The position numbers were made by a program, and so were the translations under genes. Source: Actinoplanes sp. N902-109 (lineage in GTDB: Bacteria > Actinomycetota > Actinomycetes > Mycobacteriales > Micromonosporaceae). Taken from it: 64,000 nt of DNA. The DNA lies in assembly GCF_000389965.1 (NCBI RefSeq), contig NC_021191.1, forward strand, positions 4,403,501 to 4,467,500, read 5' to 3'. Below the pieces are notes generated by a model. That model was not told the DNA's origin, did not search any database, and was given only the letters and a program-made list of their open reading frames with translations. This document shows, one piece after another, positions 42,062-51,018 of this stretch. The first letter of the stretch is position 1, and every line of letters starts with the position of its first letter.

Positions 42062-42772
42062 TCAGCCGAACAGTGCGCCGGGGATGTCGGCGTAGAACAG
42101 GGCGGGGTCGCGGGACAGCGAAGCCTTGACGTTGGCGGTCGGCTTGTCCGCGATCACCTCCAGCTGGCCCGCTTCCAGCCCGTCCAGTGCCATGCCGACC
42201 ACCTCGTGCGGCGGGAGCTTGGGGATGTCGTAGCCGGCCATCATGTCGGTGTCGGCCATCGCCAGCGCCAACGCGGTGACCTGGGTCTTCTGGTCGGCCA
42301 GCTCCAGCCGGATGCCGTTGGTCAGGGACCATTCCGCGGCCTTGGACGCGGCGTAGCCGTTGCTGCTGGGGGCGAAGGCATACCAGCTCAACGCCGAGAT
42401 CACGGTGAGGATCGCACCACCGGCAAGCCGGGGCGCGAAGGCCCGGGTGACGTTGAGGGTGCCCCAGAAATTGGTGTCGAACTCCCGCCGGATGTTCTCC
42501 GTGGACGCGCCGAGCAGCGGAGCATCGGTGGAGATGCCGGCGTTGTTGATCAGGATGTCCAGCTCGCCCACCTCGGCCGCCGCGGCTTCGATCGACGCCG
42601 GGTCGGTGATGTCCAGCTGCAGCGGGACGGCCCCGGGGATGTCGATGAGATCCGGGCGGCGGGCGGTGGCGTACACCGTGGTGGCGCCGCGGGCGAGGAG
42701 GGCCTCGGCGAAGGCCTTGCCGAGACCGCGGTTGGCGCCGGTTACGAGGGCTTTTGTGCCGTTGATCTGCAT
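42062..42772 (-). CDS. Short-chain dehydrogenase/reductase
   Basis: This 236-residue SDR has the Rossmann motif TGANRGLG (about 10-17), NNAG (about 76-79), the catalytic Ser in ISALSWYAF and the YAASK motif (Tyr about 140, Lys 144). It reduces or oxidises a carbonyl with NAD(P)H; the substrate is unknown. The start at ATG 42772 follows GGTGG. It is the gene directly downstream of a MerR-type dyad promoter at 42788-42810 and so may be inducible by an oxidant or drug. Confidence 0.92.
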   Translation of the reverse strand: MQINGTKALVTGANRGLGKAFAEALLARGATTVYATARRPDLIDIPGAVPLQLDITDPASIEAAAAEVGELDILINNAGISTDAPLLGASTENIRREFDTNFWGTLNVTRAFAPRLAGGAILTVISALSWYAFAPSSNGYAASKAAEWSLTNGIRLELADQKTQVTALALAMADTDMMAGYDIPKLPPHEVVGMALDGLEAGQLEVIADKPTANVKASLSRDPALFYADIPGALFG

Positions 42773-42787
42773 GCCGCCACCGTAAAA

Positions 42788-42810
42788 CCTGACGCTGACG
42801 TCAGGGTCAA
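42788..42810 (-). promoter_or_regulatory. MerR-type promoter of the SDR gene
   Basis: Read on the minus strand, a -35 box TTGACC (42810-42805) is followed immediately by a perfect 18-bp dyad, CCTGACG-N4-CGTCAGG (42805-42788), and then a TTTTAC/TTACGG -10 region. A dyad filling a long (17-19 bp) -35/-10 spacer is the hallmark of MerR/SoxR-type activation. No MerR gene is in the window. Confidence 0.6.
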
Positions 42811-42825
42811 GTGCTGCGAGCCAGG

Positions 42826-45612
42826 TCACGGTGCCCGCTCGGCCTCGCCCGGAACGGACGGCGCTGCGGTTGCCGGCGTCTGTGCTGCCGATGATGGTTC
42901 CGCGGCCGAGGGTGTCCCTGGGTCAGCCGGCGCGGGGGACGGTGCCGTTGCTTGCGCGGCCGGGGTGGCAGGCGGGGCTTGCGCCGGGGCTGGGGTTCCT
43001 GGCGCGGCTCGTGGTGGGGCCGGCGTTCCTGGCGGGGCCGGTGAGGCCGGCGCGGTGGTGGGTTTTGCCGACGGCGGTGCGGGCGATGTCTTGACAGGTG
43101 CGGGGCTTGCCGAGCTGCTCCCCGTGCCGCCGCTGGTGTTGCTCCCGGTAGTGCCGCCGGCATTGCCTGGGGGCGTGCTGCTCGGCGGCACCACGCGGGG
43201 GCGGCCCAGCGACTGGACCGAGGCGCTGATGCTGGCGGGCGCGGTCACCTGGCCGGCCGAGTTGACCGCACCGGCGATGTAGTGGTCCATCACCTGGCCG
43301 GCGCTCAGCAAGGTGTTGTAGAACGCCACATTGCTCAGCGACCCGCCGAAGAAGCTGCTGGCCGGGCCGTTGGTCTTGGTGGAGAGGTCGCTCATGTACC
43401 CGATCCGCCAGTAGCCGCCTGCGACGTACGAGCCGCCTTCGGTGTTCGACTGGAACAGGACGCCGTCGAGATAGAGCGCCATGCCCGCCGATGACTGGGT
43501 GGCCACGACGTGGTGCCACTGACCGTCGTTGTACTTCGCCGTCGTCGTGATGTAGGTGCCGTAACCGAGCCCGATCAACACGTTCGTCGACGTCTGGAAC
43601 GAGACCCGGCCGTCGCTGGTCATAAACAGCGTGCGATCGGAGAAGGCCGAGGTGCCGGTCTGGCTCGCTGCATAGCCGGTGATCAGGCCACCCCGGGTAC
43701 TGGTGGTGCGGAACCAGGCCTCTTCGGCGTACGGCATGGGGTTGTTCTGCTGCAGCGGGGTGGTCACGTACCCGGTGGCCCCGTCCAGCGTGACGCCGCC
43801 GAGGCAGGCGCCGACCAGGCCCGCGGATCGGGTGCCGACGTAGGTGCCGGTGCGGTTGTTGCCGGAGCTGTCCGCGGCGGTCGTGGTCCCGCCGGCCTCG
43901 GTGAGCTTGTAGTACTCGATCGCGCCGTCGGCGACAGCGGCGGCGGCACAGGTGTAGTAGCGCGGAGCCTTGGCCACGAGTGCGCTGCTGTAGATGGCCT
44001 GATTGCCCACCGCGTCGTTGACCAGGTAGCGATATTGATAACACGTGCTCGTGCTGATCGCGCTGTCAGCATATGGCGACGTCGAGGGGCTGGCGATGGT
44101 GGCGAACGAACCATAGGTGCCGCAGACGCCGGCGGTCATGGGGGCCGACGCGCGCTGCAGCTGCCCGCTCGCCGTCGCCATGCCGGATCCGCTGTCGGTG
44201 CCGGCCGACCAGCTCACGCTGACCGACGGGCTGCTCAGGAAGCCGCTAGTGTAGCTGATCGAGCCGCCCGCCGGGGCCACCGAGTCGTCGACGAAGCTGA
44301 GCGTCGTGGCGGTGGTGTTGCCCGCGACGTCCGCGGCGGTCACCGTCTCCGTCGGCGCGCTGGTCGTACCGGTGGACCAGGTGAAGGCGTTCGACACGTA
44401 CGGACCCCCGGCCGGGGTGCTGACCGTCGACGGGGTGTGCGCCCAGCCGGTGGCCGTACCGGCCAGGGCCGCCGTACTGCTCGAAGCCGGCCCGGAGATG
44501 GCGTCGGTGACCGCGTTGGTCAGGGTGAACGACCCGGCGGCGGCGCCGCGGTAGTAGACGGTGCTGCCGGTCTTGACCGCATTGACGGCTGAACTCAGGT
44601 TGATCGTCGACCCCGGTGGCGTCGCGTCAACAGGGACGGACCGGCTCGCGACCGCGGAGGCATTGCCCGCCGCATCGGTCGCGTAGTACCGCACGGTGGT
44701 GGTACTCGTGAGGCTGAACGGGGTGCTGTAGGTGACGGCGGTCGCCGAGGTCGTCGGGTCACTGCCGTCCGTGGTGTAGCGGATCGCCGCGACGCCGGAC
44801 CCCCCGGTGTCCGTGGCGGTCAGCGTGACCTGCACCGGTGCTGCGGTGATCCAGCCCGCACCGTTGGGACTCGGCGACAGCGAGGCCGAGACGACCGGGG
44901 CCGTGGTGTCCACGAGGATCATGGTGCTGGTGACGCTGCCGTTGGCGCCGGTGACCGTGATGGTGTGGGTGCCTTCGCTCATGCTGGGCAGGGTGAGGCT
45001 GTTGATCGGTGCCGTGCCGGTCGCGCCGACCACGGTGGGGTAGCCGGTGAGAGGTGTGGCGCTGTCGAGGCGGTAGCTGATCGGCTCGTTGGCGCCGAAC
45101 CCGGACAGGTTGCCGGTGACGACCACCGGGAACGGCCCCCGGAAGAAGCTCTGGGAGAGCGAGATGACGGGGCCGCTGAGGACGACGGTGTTGCTCAGCC
45201 CGCTCTCCGCGCCGGCCCAGTTGCTCCCGATGACCGGGACCACGCTGTACCGCCAGCTGCCCTGCGGCACACTCATCTCGGTGCAGCTCAATGTCGACCG
45301 GGTGCCGGAGCATCCAGTCGTCAACGTCTGTGCGGTGAGCGTGCCGGCGTCGTACCGCCTGACCTGATAGCCGTCGACCGGGGCACCGTTGGACAGGGTG
45401 GAGGCGTCCCACGACACGGTGACGGTGGTGCTCGAATTCTTGGCGGCGGCCGGGGTGACCCCGCCGTTGACGGTGGCAGCTACCGAGCCGCCGGACGAGC
45501 CCGGGGTGGCCGGCGCGGTCCAGTAGGCCCACGCCGCGGCGGCAGCCACGATCAACCCACCGGCGATCAACGCCAGCAGAACGATCGGGCGGCGGATCCG
45601 CGCGTCGGCCAT
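42826..45612 (-). CDS. Large secreted LamG-domain surface protein
   Basis: This 928-residue protein has an N-terminal signal/anchor (about 8-31), a fibronectin-III-like domain (about 48-145), Ig-like repeats including a chitobiase C-terminal-type module (IRYTTDGSDPTTSATAV), a Cys-containing region, a LamG/concanavalin-like domain (about 575-760, with YYKLTEAGGTTTAADSSG and WHHVVATQSSAGMALYLDG) and a long Pro/Ala-rich tail (about 800-928). It is likely surface-exposed and could bind glycans or other surface proteins. There is no catalytic motif. Translation starts after AGGAGG, and the upstream leader is unusually long. Confidence 0.85.
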   Translation of the reverse strand: MADARIRRPIVLLALIAGGLIVAAAAAWAYWTAPATPGSSGGSVAATVNGGVTPAAAKNSSTTVTVSWDASTLSNGAPVDGYQVRRYDAGTLTAQTLTTGCSGTRSTLSCTEMSVPQGSWRYSVVPVIGSNWAGAESGLSNTVVLSGPVISLSQSFFRGPFPVVVTGNLSGFGANEPISYRLDSATPLTGYPTVVGATGTAPINSLTLPSMSEGTHTITVTGANGSVTSTMILVDTTAPVVSASLSPSPNGAGWITAAPVQVTLTATDTGGSGVAAIRYTTDGSDPTTSATAVTYSTPFSLTSTTTVRYYATDAAGNASAVASRSVPVDATPPGSTINLSSAVNAVKTGSTVYYRGAAAGSFTLTNAVTDAISGPASSSTAALAGTATGWAHTPSTVSTPAGGPYVSNAFTWSTGTTSAPTETVTAADVAGNTTATTLSFVDDSVAPAGGSISYTSGFLSSPSVSVSWSAGTDSGSGMATASGQLQRASAPMTAGVCGTYGSFATIASPSTSPYADSAISTSTCYQYRYLVNDAVGNQAIYSSALVAKAPRYYTCAAAAVADGAIEYYKLTEAGGTTTAADSSGNNRTGTYVGTRSAGLVGACLGGVTLDGATGYVTTPLQQNNPMPYAEEAWFRTTSTRGGLITGYAASQTGTSAFSDRTLFMTSDGRVSFQTSTNVLIGLGYGTYITTTAKYNDGQWHHVVATQSSAGMALYLDGVLFQSNTEGGSYVAGGYWRIGYMSDLSTKTNGPASSFFGGSLSNVAFYNTLLSAGQVMDHYIAGAVNSAGQVTAPASISASVQSLGRPRVVPPSSTPPGNAGGTTGSNTSGGTGSSSASPAPVKTSPAPPSAKPTTAPASPAPPGTPAPPRAAPGTPAPAQAPPATPAAQATAPSPAPADPGTPSAAEPSSAAQTPATAAPSVPGEAERAP

Positions 45613-46066
45613 GTCTCGGCTACCTCCTGCTTCTCCTTTCGGCCGTCCGCCGGTTCATCTTTGGGGGTGCGGCCGGTTGGCCTGCATGCGGCCCCGGGTG
45701 AATCACTTGGCGCGCTGGGGCTGGTGCACCTCGGGGGTGGCTGCTTCACCCCTCAGCGTCGTCGCCAATTCGCCCTCGAGTGGGATAGATCGTCTGGCAA
45801 TCGGATGGTATAGCCGTTTTTCCCGGGGGCGGGCCGCTGGTTTGAGCGGTGAGACCGATTCGCCGCGATGCTGAACGCCCGGGGTTCTCCCGCGCCGGCT
45901 CGGCATCCTGCTCAGCGGGGTTGCCACCGGAACTCATCGAGCGCTCGACAGCTCATTCCCGCCCGGCGGTGGGCACGGTGGTCGTGCCCGCGTCACTCGT
46001 TGACGTCGAGGCGGACGTGTTGACGCCCTGAGGAGCGGGTTGACGGCTCGACGGCCGTGGTGACGA
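45613..46066 (-). other. Long gene-free leader upstream of the LamG gene
   Basis: This 454-bp interval has no convincing gene. On the minus strand a TATACC-like -10 box lies at about 45810, giving a leader near 190 nt. The leader can fold: GGGTGAA near 45752 pairs with TTCACCC near 45700, enclosing a GC-rich branch, and further GGCC-rich hairpins precede the AGGAGG site. I could not match it to a riboswitch consensus I know. Confidence 0.3.
45971..45989 (-). terminator. Hairpin downstream of the flavin reductase gene
   Basis: GGGCACG (45971-45977) pairs perfectly with CGTGCCC (45983-45989) around a 5-nt loop, about 80 bp after the flavin reductase stop. It probably separates that gene from the LamG promoter. 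Confidence 0.5.
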
Positions 46067-46558
46067 TCAGCCGGCGTGCAGTCGTCGGTACTGGCTGCCG
46101 TGGAACACCAGCGGCGGCACGTCGGGGTCCGCGTCGAGGGCGTGCACCCGCAGCAGGACGATGTCGTGGTCGCCGGCCGGGATCTCCTGCTCGATCGAGC
46201 AGTCCAGCCATGCGCTGGAGCCGTCGAGCAGCACCGCGCCGTCGGACGTCGACCGCCACGGCAGCGCGGCGAAGCGGTCGGCACCGCGGGCACTCAACTG
46301 GCGCCCGGCCTGCTCCTGGTGGGCGCCCAGCACGCTGACACCGAGCCGCGCCGCCCGCCGCAGCACCGGCCAGGTGGTCGACGTATGGGCGACGCACACC
46401 GACACCATGGGCGGGTCGAGCGACACCGAGACGAACGAGTTGGCGGCCAGCCCGGCCGGCGCATCGTCGACGAGCGCGGCGACGGCGGTCACGCCGGTGG
46501 GGAACGTACCGAAGACGCGGCGCAGCCGCCCGGGTGCGAGGGCCGATCGCATCGTCAT
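46067..46558 (-). CDS. Flavin reductase-domain protein
   Basis: This 163-residue protein matches the FMN-binding split-barrel flavin reductase family: RRVFGTFPTGVTAVAAL, GLAANSFVSVSLDPPMVSVCV and VSVLGAHQEQAGRQLS. It supplies reduced flavin to two-component monooxygenases, or is itself an oxidoreductase; no monooxygenase is adjacent. The start at ATG 46558 follows GGAGAGGAG; ATG 46552 is a close alternative. Confidence 0.92.
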   Translation of the reverse strand: MTMRSALAPGRLRRVFGTFPTGVTAVAALVDDAPAGLAANSFVSVSLDPPMVSVCVAHTSTTWPVLRRAARLGVSVLGAHQEQAGRQLSARGADRFAALPWRSTSDGAVLLDGSSAWLDCSIEQEIPAGDHDIVLLRVHALDADPDVPPLVFHGSQYRRLHAG

Positions 46559-46706
46559 GAAGGGTGGTGCTCCTCTCCGCTGCCCCCACGCTAAGCCGCA
46601 GTCATCAACCGTGCCAGCCGTACCCCTGGTGGCCCACATCACCGAGCCTTCGCCGCTGACCTTCCGAGGCCGCGGCGATCAACGTCGTCGAGCGCCATGA
46701 TCGTCG

Positions 46707-46725
46707 GCCCGCGCTTTTCGCGGGC
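46707..46725. terminator. Hairpin in the 46559-46926 spacer
   Basis: GCCCGCG and CGCGGGC form a perfect 7-bp stem around CTTTT. The 368-bp spacer between the divergent flavin reductase and UPF0104 genes holds no gene I can support. The hairpin could be an attenuator or chance; a pair of TCACRAAA repeats (GTCACGAAAGCAGTCACAAAA) at about 46884-46905 lies nearer the UPF0104 start. Confidence 0.3.
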
Positions 46726-46926
46726 GCCGGCGGCGTACGGTCCGGCAAATCCCACGGCGGCAAGCGACTACCGCGTCCCGCGTCATTTCCCGCGGGCCCC
46801 CGGGTCGTACACAAGAACGTCATTTGCCGGCCGCCCAATGCTTTTCCGGCGCCGCCGCGGTCACTGGTCCAGGCTCGGCGGATTGTCACGAAAGCAGTCA
46901 CAAAATCGTCGCGGGAGGCACCCCGG

Positions 46927-47997
46927 GTGGCCGTGGTTGCCCGCACTTGGCAGGATCGGGAGGTGCCTGCTTCCCGGTCCCAGCTGCGGCTGCGCGTCCC
47001 GTTGATCGTGGCCGCCGCGCTCGCGCTGGCGGCTTTCGGTTTGTGGGGGCGTTTTCCTGATCCTCGTGAATTCGCCGCCGCCCTGACCGGCGCCGATTAC
47101 TGGTGGGTCGCGCTGGCGGCATTGCTGCAAGCTGCATCGCTGGCATTTTTCGCACTCCAGCAGCAGCGGCTCCTGCTTTCCCTGGGGGTACGGCTCGGGT
47201 TTGTGTACGGGATGAGGGTCACTCTCGCCCGCACCGCGATCTCCATTTCGTTGCCGGCGGGTGCGGCGGTTTCGGCCGGTTATGCGTTGCGGGAGTACGG
47301 GCGCCGCGGGGCATCCCGGGAGGTCGGCGCGGCCTCCATGATCGTCTCCGGGCTGGCGTCGATCGGCGGCCTGACCGTGCTGTATCTCGTCGTCGGTGCG
47401 GTCGTGATCACCCGCAACCCGGCGCTCCTGCACAGCCCGCAGCCGCTCGCGGTGGTCGCCGGTCTGGTGCTGCTGACCACGGCGGTCGTGCTGGTCGGCC
47501 GGCGGCAGGCCCGCCGTTCGCCGGCTGTCGCCGACCTGCCGCGCCGCGACGGCCGCGTGCTCGGTCATGTGCGCAAGCTGCTGCGTTCGGCTCAGGAAGC
47601 GTGGCAGGCGGGGGCGGCGCTACGGGCCCGCGACTGGGCGATGTCCGTGGTGCTGCTGGCCGCCAACTGGGCCACCGACCTGCTGTGCCTGGTGGCGACG
47701 TGTCGCGCGGTCGGCCTGCCGGTCGGGGTGACCACTCTCGCCGGCATCTATCTGGGCGTGCAGATCGTCCGCCAGATCCCGTTGACCCCGGGCGGCGTCG
47801 GTGTGATCGACACGGCGCTGGTCGCGGGGCTCACCGCGGTGGGCGCGACCGCGGTGACGGCAGCCGCAGCGGTGCTGATCTACCGGCTCCTGTCCTGCTG
47901 GCTACTCATACCGGCCGGCGGCATCGCCGCACTCACCCTGCGTCGCCCGGCGGACTCGGCTGACGAGGTCCCCGCGGAGACCCCGTCGACCGTGTGA
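46927..47997 (+). CDS. UPF0104/LPG-synthase-TM flippase-like protein
   Basis: This 356-residue membrane protein has about nine transmembrane helices and the family signature QIVRQIPLTPGGVGVIDTAL. It is clearly related to the C-terminal half of the PAP2-flippase fusion at 8758: both share LPAGxAxSAxxAxREY/RQY, NWxxDLxCLxA and the QIVRQIPLTPGGVG block. It may translocate or help transfer a lipid-linked group. The start is GTG 46927 after GGGAGG; GTG 46963 is possible. Confidence 0.9.
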   Translation: MAVVARTWQDREVPASRSQLRLRVPLIVAAALALAAFGLWGRFPDPREFAAALTGADYWWVALAALLQAASLAFFALQQQRLLLSLGVRLGFVYGMRVTLARTAISISLPAGAAVSAGYALREYGRRGASREVGAASMIVSGLASIGGLTVLYLVVGAVVITRNPALLHSPQPLAVVAGLVLLTTAVVLVGRRQARRSPAVADLPRRDGRVLGHVRKLLRSAQEAWQAGAALRARDWAMSVVLLAANWATDLLCLVATCRAVGLPVGVTTLAGIYLGVQIVRQIPLTPGGVGVIDTALVAGLTAVGATAVTAAAAVLIYRLLSCWLLIPAGGIAALTLRRPADSADEVPAETPSTV

Positions 47998-48122
47998 CGT
48001 TCGCAGGTGTCAGCAACACGTGCCGACCCCGGTGTTGAGTTGACCCGTTGACTTGGTGGTCGTCACGTCGTCAACGCTGACGTCCGGCGGTGCCGCGGGT
48101 CGCCAGGTCGCGCAGACGGTGG

Positions 48123-48674
48123 TCAGCGATAACCGTGCTGGGCGATCTCGCGGGCGCGGGGCTGGAAGACCGAGGGGTCGGCGGGGGATGTGGTGCCGAG
48201 GCCGTCCACGTACCGGTTGAACATGCTGAAGGCCGCCGCGATCAACACGACGTCGTGGATCTCGAGGTCGGTCGCGCCGGCGTCGCGGGCCGCCGCCACC
48301 AAGCCGGCGGTGACCTCCCGACCGCCGCGCCGGGTGGCATCGGCGATGGCGAGCAGAGCGCGCAGCTTGGGCGGCACGGCAGGCCCCTCCGGTTCGTCGC
48401 AGACCTCGCGCACCAGCGGCATCCCGCCGTCCAGCTGTTCCGCTGCGAAGGCCGCGTGCGACGTACTGCAGAATCGGCAGTCGTTGCGGTGCGAGACATA
48501 GGCCGCGACGAGTTCCCGTTCGCCGGGCGACAACGTCGGGTGCGGTGCATGCAGCAAGGTGTTGACCAGATCGTTGAGTGGACCGGCGACCTGGGGGCGG
48601 TACCGCATCAACCCGGTGATGCCGGGGTAGCGGTTCTCGTCGAGATGCAAGTCGATGTGAGCCATGGTGTTCAT
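48123..48674 (-). CDS. AhpD/carboxymuconolactone decarboxylase-like protein
   Basis: This 183-residue protein has the AhpD active-site motif: ERELVAAYVSHRNDCRFCSTSHAAF gives the Glu, the CxxC pair and the His three residues after. Such proteins are thiol peroxidases or reductases. The rest of the protein is a helical CMD domain. The start at ATG 48674 follows GGCGGG; ATG 48665 is an alternative. It is divergent from the sigma-like gene at 48799, so the two may form a stress-response unit. Confidence 0.9.
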   Translation of the reverse strand: MNTMAHIDLHLDENRYPGITGLMRYRPQVAGPLNDLVNTLLHAPHPTLSPGERELVAAYVSHRNDCRFCSTSHAAFAAEQLDGGMPLVREVCDEPEGPAVPPKLRALLAIADATRRGGREVTAGLVAAARDAGATDLEIHDVVLIAAAFSMFNRYVDGLGTTSPADPSVFQPRAREIAQHGYR

Positions 48675-48798
48675 CTTGCCCGCCATCCACGGTGGACTTA
48701 CGGTGGTCGCGCCAGCCCAGGTGTACGGCGGAGCGGGACCTGCCGGCGCCGACGGCTGCGCGGGGTGGCGAGTGCGCGGGGTGGCGAGGAGGGCGGCG

Positions 48799-49254
48799 AT
48801 GGCCGGCGAGGAGGCGGCCTTCCGGGAGTTCTTCGAGCGGCAGCACGGCGATCTCGCGCGGCTGGCGTACCTGCTCACCGGCGAGGCGGATGTTGCCGAC
48901 GGTCTCGCCGCCGACGCGCTGGCCGAGCTGCGCCGGCACTGGTTGCGGGCCGAGGCCGGGGACGGTGCCGACACGTACGCCCGCAGGGCCGTGACCGAGC
49001 TGGCCCGGCGGTGGATGCGTCGGCAGGGCCGGCATCGCAACGGCCGGCACCGCGCCGGGGCGGCCCCTCATGACGGTGGCCTGGACGTGCGTGCGGCGCT
49101 GCTCAAGCTGCCGCACCGGCGGCGGGCGTGCGTGGTGCTGCGGGCCGCCTTCGACGTTCCCGAGCAGGAGATCGCGAAGATTCTCGGCGTCTCGGTCGGC
49201 TCGGTGCGCCGGCAGACCGCCCGGGGCGAGCGGCAGCTGGCCGAGCTGTCCTGA
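48799..49254 (+). CDS. Divergent SigE-family sigma factor-like protein
   Basis: This 151-residue protein has a weak region 2 (REFFERQHGDLARLAYLLTGEADVADGLAADALAEL) and a clear region 4 (LLKLPHRRRACVVLRAAFDVPEQEIAKILGVSVGSVRRQTARGERQL). The linker is short and basic (RRWMRRQGRHRNGRHR). It fits the SigE family but lacks several conserved region 2 positions, so promoter melting may be impaired. It begins at ATG 48799 after GAGGAGG. No anti-sigma gene is adjacent. Confidence 0.8.
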   Translation: MAGEEAAFREFFERQHGDLARLAYLLTGEADVADGLAADALAELRRHWLRAEAGDGADTYARRAVTELARRWMRRQGRHRNGRHRAGAAPHDGGLDVRAALLKLPHRRRACVVLRAAFDVPEQEIAKILGVSVGSVRRQTARGERQLAELS

Positions 49255-49296
49255 GTCACCCCCGGGAGATCGGACAGCCGCCGCGGCGGGTGGTGG

Positions 49297-49818
49297 TCAC
49301 GCGCCTGCTTCGACCGCGTTCGGGGCACCGAGGCCCGGCAGCGGCTTCGACTCCTGCTGGATCGTCAGGCCGTCCGGCCAGGCCACGGTGACGGTCTCGG
49401 CGCTGCCGGGCAGGGTGATCAGCATGCGCTGCGGCTGCCACACATCCTGCGCCTCCGGCAGGACGTGCACCCGTACGGTCACCCGGGCCTCGGTGCCGCG
49501 CGACAGCGTGAGCAGCGGCGTGGTGCCGGTCTGCGGGAGCTGGTACGAGTGGGCGAAGGACCCGGTGGCCGGGCCGGTGAGCGCCACCGCCGGCGTTCCT
49601 TCGAGTACGCACGCGGTGTCGGTCATGTTCGTCAACGTGACGTCGAGGTTCTCGAAGTAGTGACCGCCCTTGCTGTACATGTCGCTCTCGTCAACCGTTG
49701 TCGTGAGGTCGCCGGCACCGCACGCCCCCGGCACGGTCGATGCGTGCGCCGCGGTGGTGACGGCGGCTGCGGCCGCCAGCACGATTCCTGCCGTCACAGC
49801 GAGCACCGGTCCACGCAT
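49297..49818 (-). CDS. Secreted DUF4232-like protein
   Basis: This 173-residue protein has a signal peptide (1-27) and a beta-sandwich DUF4232-like domain with two conserved Cys (GACGAGDL and DTACVLEGTPAVAL), a layout typical of actinobacterial secreted or lipo-proteins. The function is unknown. The ATG at 49818 follows GAGGGGG. It is convergent with the sigma-like gene and divergent from the LacI regulator. Confidence 0.8.
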   Translation of the reverse strand: MRGPVLAVTAGIVLAAAAAVTTAAHASTVPGACGAGDLTTTVDESDMYSKGGHYFENLDVTLTNMTDTACVLEGTPAVALTGPATGSFAHSYQLPQTGTTPLLTLSRGTEARVTVRVHVLPEAQDVWQPQRMLITLPGSAETVTVAWPDGLTIQQESKPLPGLGAPNAVEAGA

Positions 49819-49945
49819 CGTCTCGTCCCCCTCGTCGTCGGCGGTGCCGCCGTGGCGCCGTCCGTACGGATCAAGGTAGGAACTTCGCGGCGCGCTGTGC
49901 TCACGGTTTCGTGCCACAGTCGCGCTGAAACGTCGTAGTCACTCG

Positions 49946-49975
49946 TTGACAACGTTCCGGAAACGGTTCCAGACT
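49946..49975 (+). promoter_or_regulatory. Promoter and LacI-type operator of the mannonate operon
   Basis: TTGACA (49946-49951) and CAGACT (49970-49975) form a promoter with an 18-bp spacer. The palindrome-like GGAAACGGTTCC (49959-49970, central CG) fills the spacer. Binding of the encoded LacI protein here would block RNA polymerase. The placement also rules out the ATG at 49977 as a start, since transcription begins later. Confidence 0.6.
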
Positions 49976-50006
49976 GATGTCGATCGATGGAAGGATCGGG
50001 GTCTCC

Positions 50007-51005
50007 GTGACGGTGACGATCAGGGACGTGGCGCGGCGGGCCGGGGTGTCGCCGTCATCGGTGTGCCGCGCCCTGGCCGATCCCGCCGCCGTGCGCGCCG
50101 ACACCCGGGAGCGGGTGCAGCAGGCCGTGCAGGAGCTCGGGTACTACCCGAACCGCGCTGCCCGCGGCCTGAGCACCGGTCGCACGGGCAACCTCGGCGT
50201 GGTCCTGCCGGATCTCGGCAACCCGTTCTTCCCGGCGGTCGTCAAGGCCGTGCAGAGTCAGGCCCGCGCCTGCGACTACGCCGTCTTCCTCAGCGACATC
50301 GACGAGGAACCGGCCGCCGAGGCGCAGTTGATCCGGGCGATGGCCAAACAGGTGGACGGGTTTCTGCTGTGCTCGCCACGCTCGGCCGACGAGGAGTTGC
50401 GCTCGTTCGCCGGACAGGTCCCCATCGTCGTGCTCAACCGCCGGATCGCGCCGTTCCCCTCGGTCACGGCGGACAACCCCGACGGGATGCGCCAGGCCGT
50501 CGCCCACCTGCACGCACTGGGGCACCGCCGGATCGGGTACGTCTCGGGGCCGCGCGCCTCCTGGTCCAACCGGGAACGCTGGCGCGGACTGCGGACCAGC
50601 GCCGGGGTCCTCGGCGGGATCGAGCTCGTCGAGGCGGGCAGCGTGCCGCCCACGGTGGACGGTGGGATCGCCATCGCGGACGTGGTGCTCGCCGCCGGGG
50701 TGACGGCTGTGCTCGCCTACAACGACTTGACGGCACTGGGTCTGCTCCACCGGTTCCAGGCCCGCGGGGTCGCCGTGCCGGAGGACATCAGCGTCGTCGG
50801 CTTCGACGGCATCATGCTGTCCGCCCTGGTGAGCCCCGCCCTCACCACCGTCGCCGTGGCTGCCGAGCAGATCGGGCGGGTCGGCGTCGACCTGCTGCTG
50901 GAGACCATGGCCGACCCCGAGCGCAGCCCGGTGCGCCGGGTGCTGCCCGCACAACTGATCGTTCGCTCATCGACCGGACCTGTGAAAGCAGGCCGGACCA
51001 GGTAA
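50007..51005 (+). CDS. LacI-family regulator of the mannonate operon
   Basis: This 332-residue LacI/GalR protein starts at GTG 50007, giving the normal N-terminus (MTVTIRDVARRAGVSPSSVCRALADP) with helix-turn-helix and hinge helix, followed by a sugar-binding domain (about 60-330). It heads an operon of ABC transporter and D-mannonate dehydratase genes and probably responds to a hexuronate-derived acid. The stop is 13 bp before the binding-protein gene. An operator lies over its own promoter, so the operon is likely self-regulated. Confidence 0.93.
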   Translation: MTVTIRDVARRAGVSPSSVCRALADPAAVRADTRERVQQAVQELGYYPNRAARGLSTGRTGNLGVVLPDLGNPFFPAVVKAVQSQARACDYAVFLSDIDEEPAAEAQLIRAMAKQVDGFLLCSPRSADEELRSFAGQVPIVVLNRRIAPFPSVTADNPDGMRQAVAHLHALGHRRIGYVSGPRASWSNRERWRGLRTSAGVLGGIELVEAGSVPPTVDGGIAIADVVLAAGVTAVLAYNDLTALGLLHRFQARGVAVPEDISVVGFDGIMLSALVSPALTTVAVAAEQIGRVGVDLLLETMADPERSPVRRVLPAQLIVRSSTGPVKAGRTR

Positions 51006-51018
51006 GGAGAGCTGAGTC

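Noticed and set aside
46697..47005. A plus-strand frame in the spacer before the UPF0104 gene
   Set aside because: Arg/Pro/Ser-rich, no ribosome site, and it overlaps the start of the well-supported UPF0104 gene in another frame.
48010..48066. An 18-residue frame after the AhpD-like gene ending in GVGTCC
   Set aside because: A short Cys-Cys-ended peptide beside a redox gene is tempting as a precursor peptide, but there is no ribosome site or leader and no modifying enzyme nearby.
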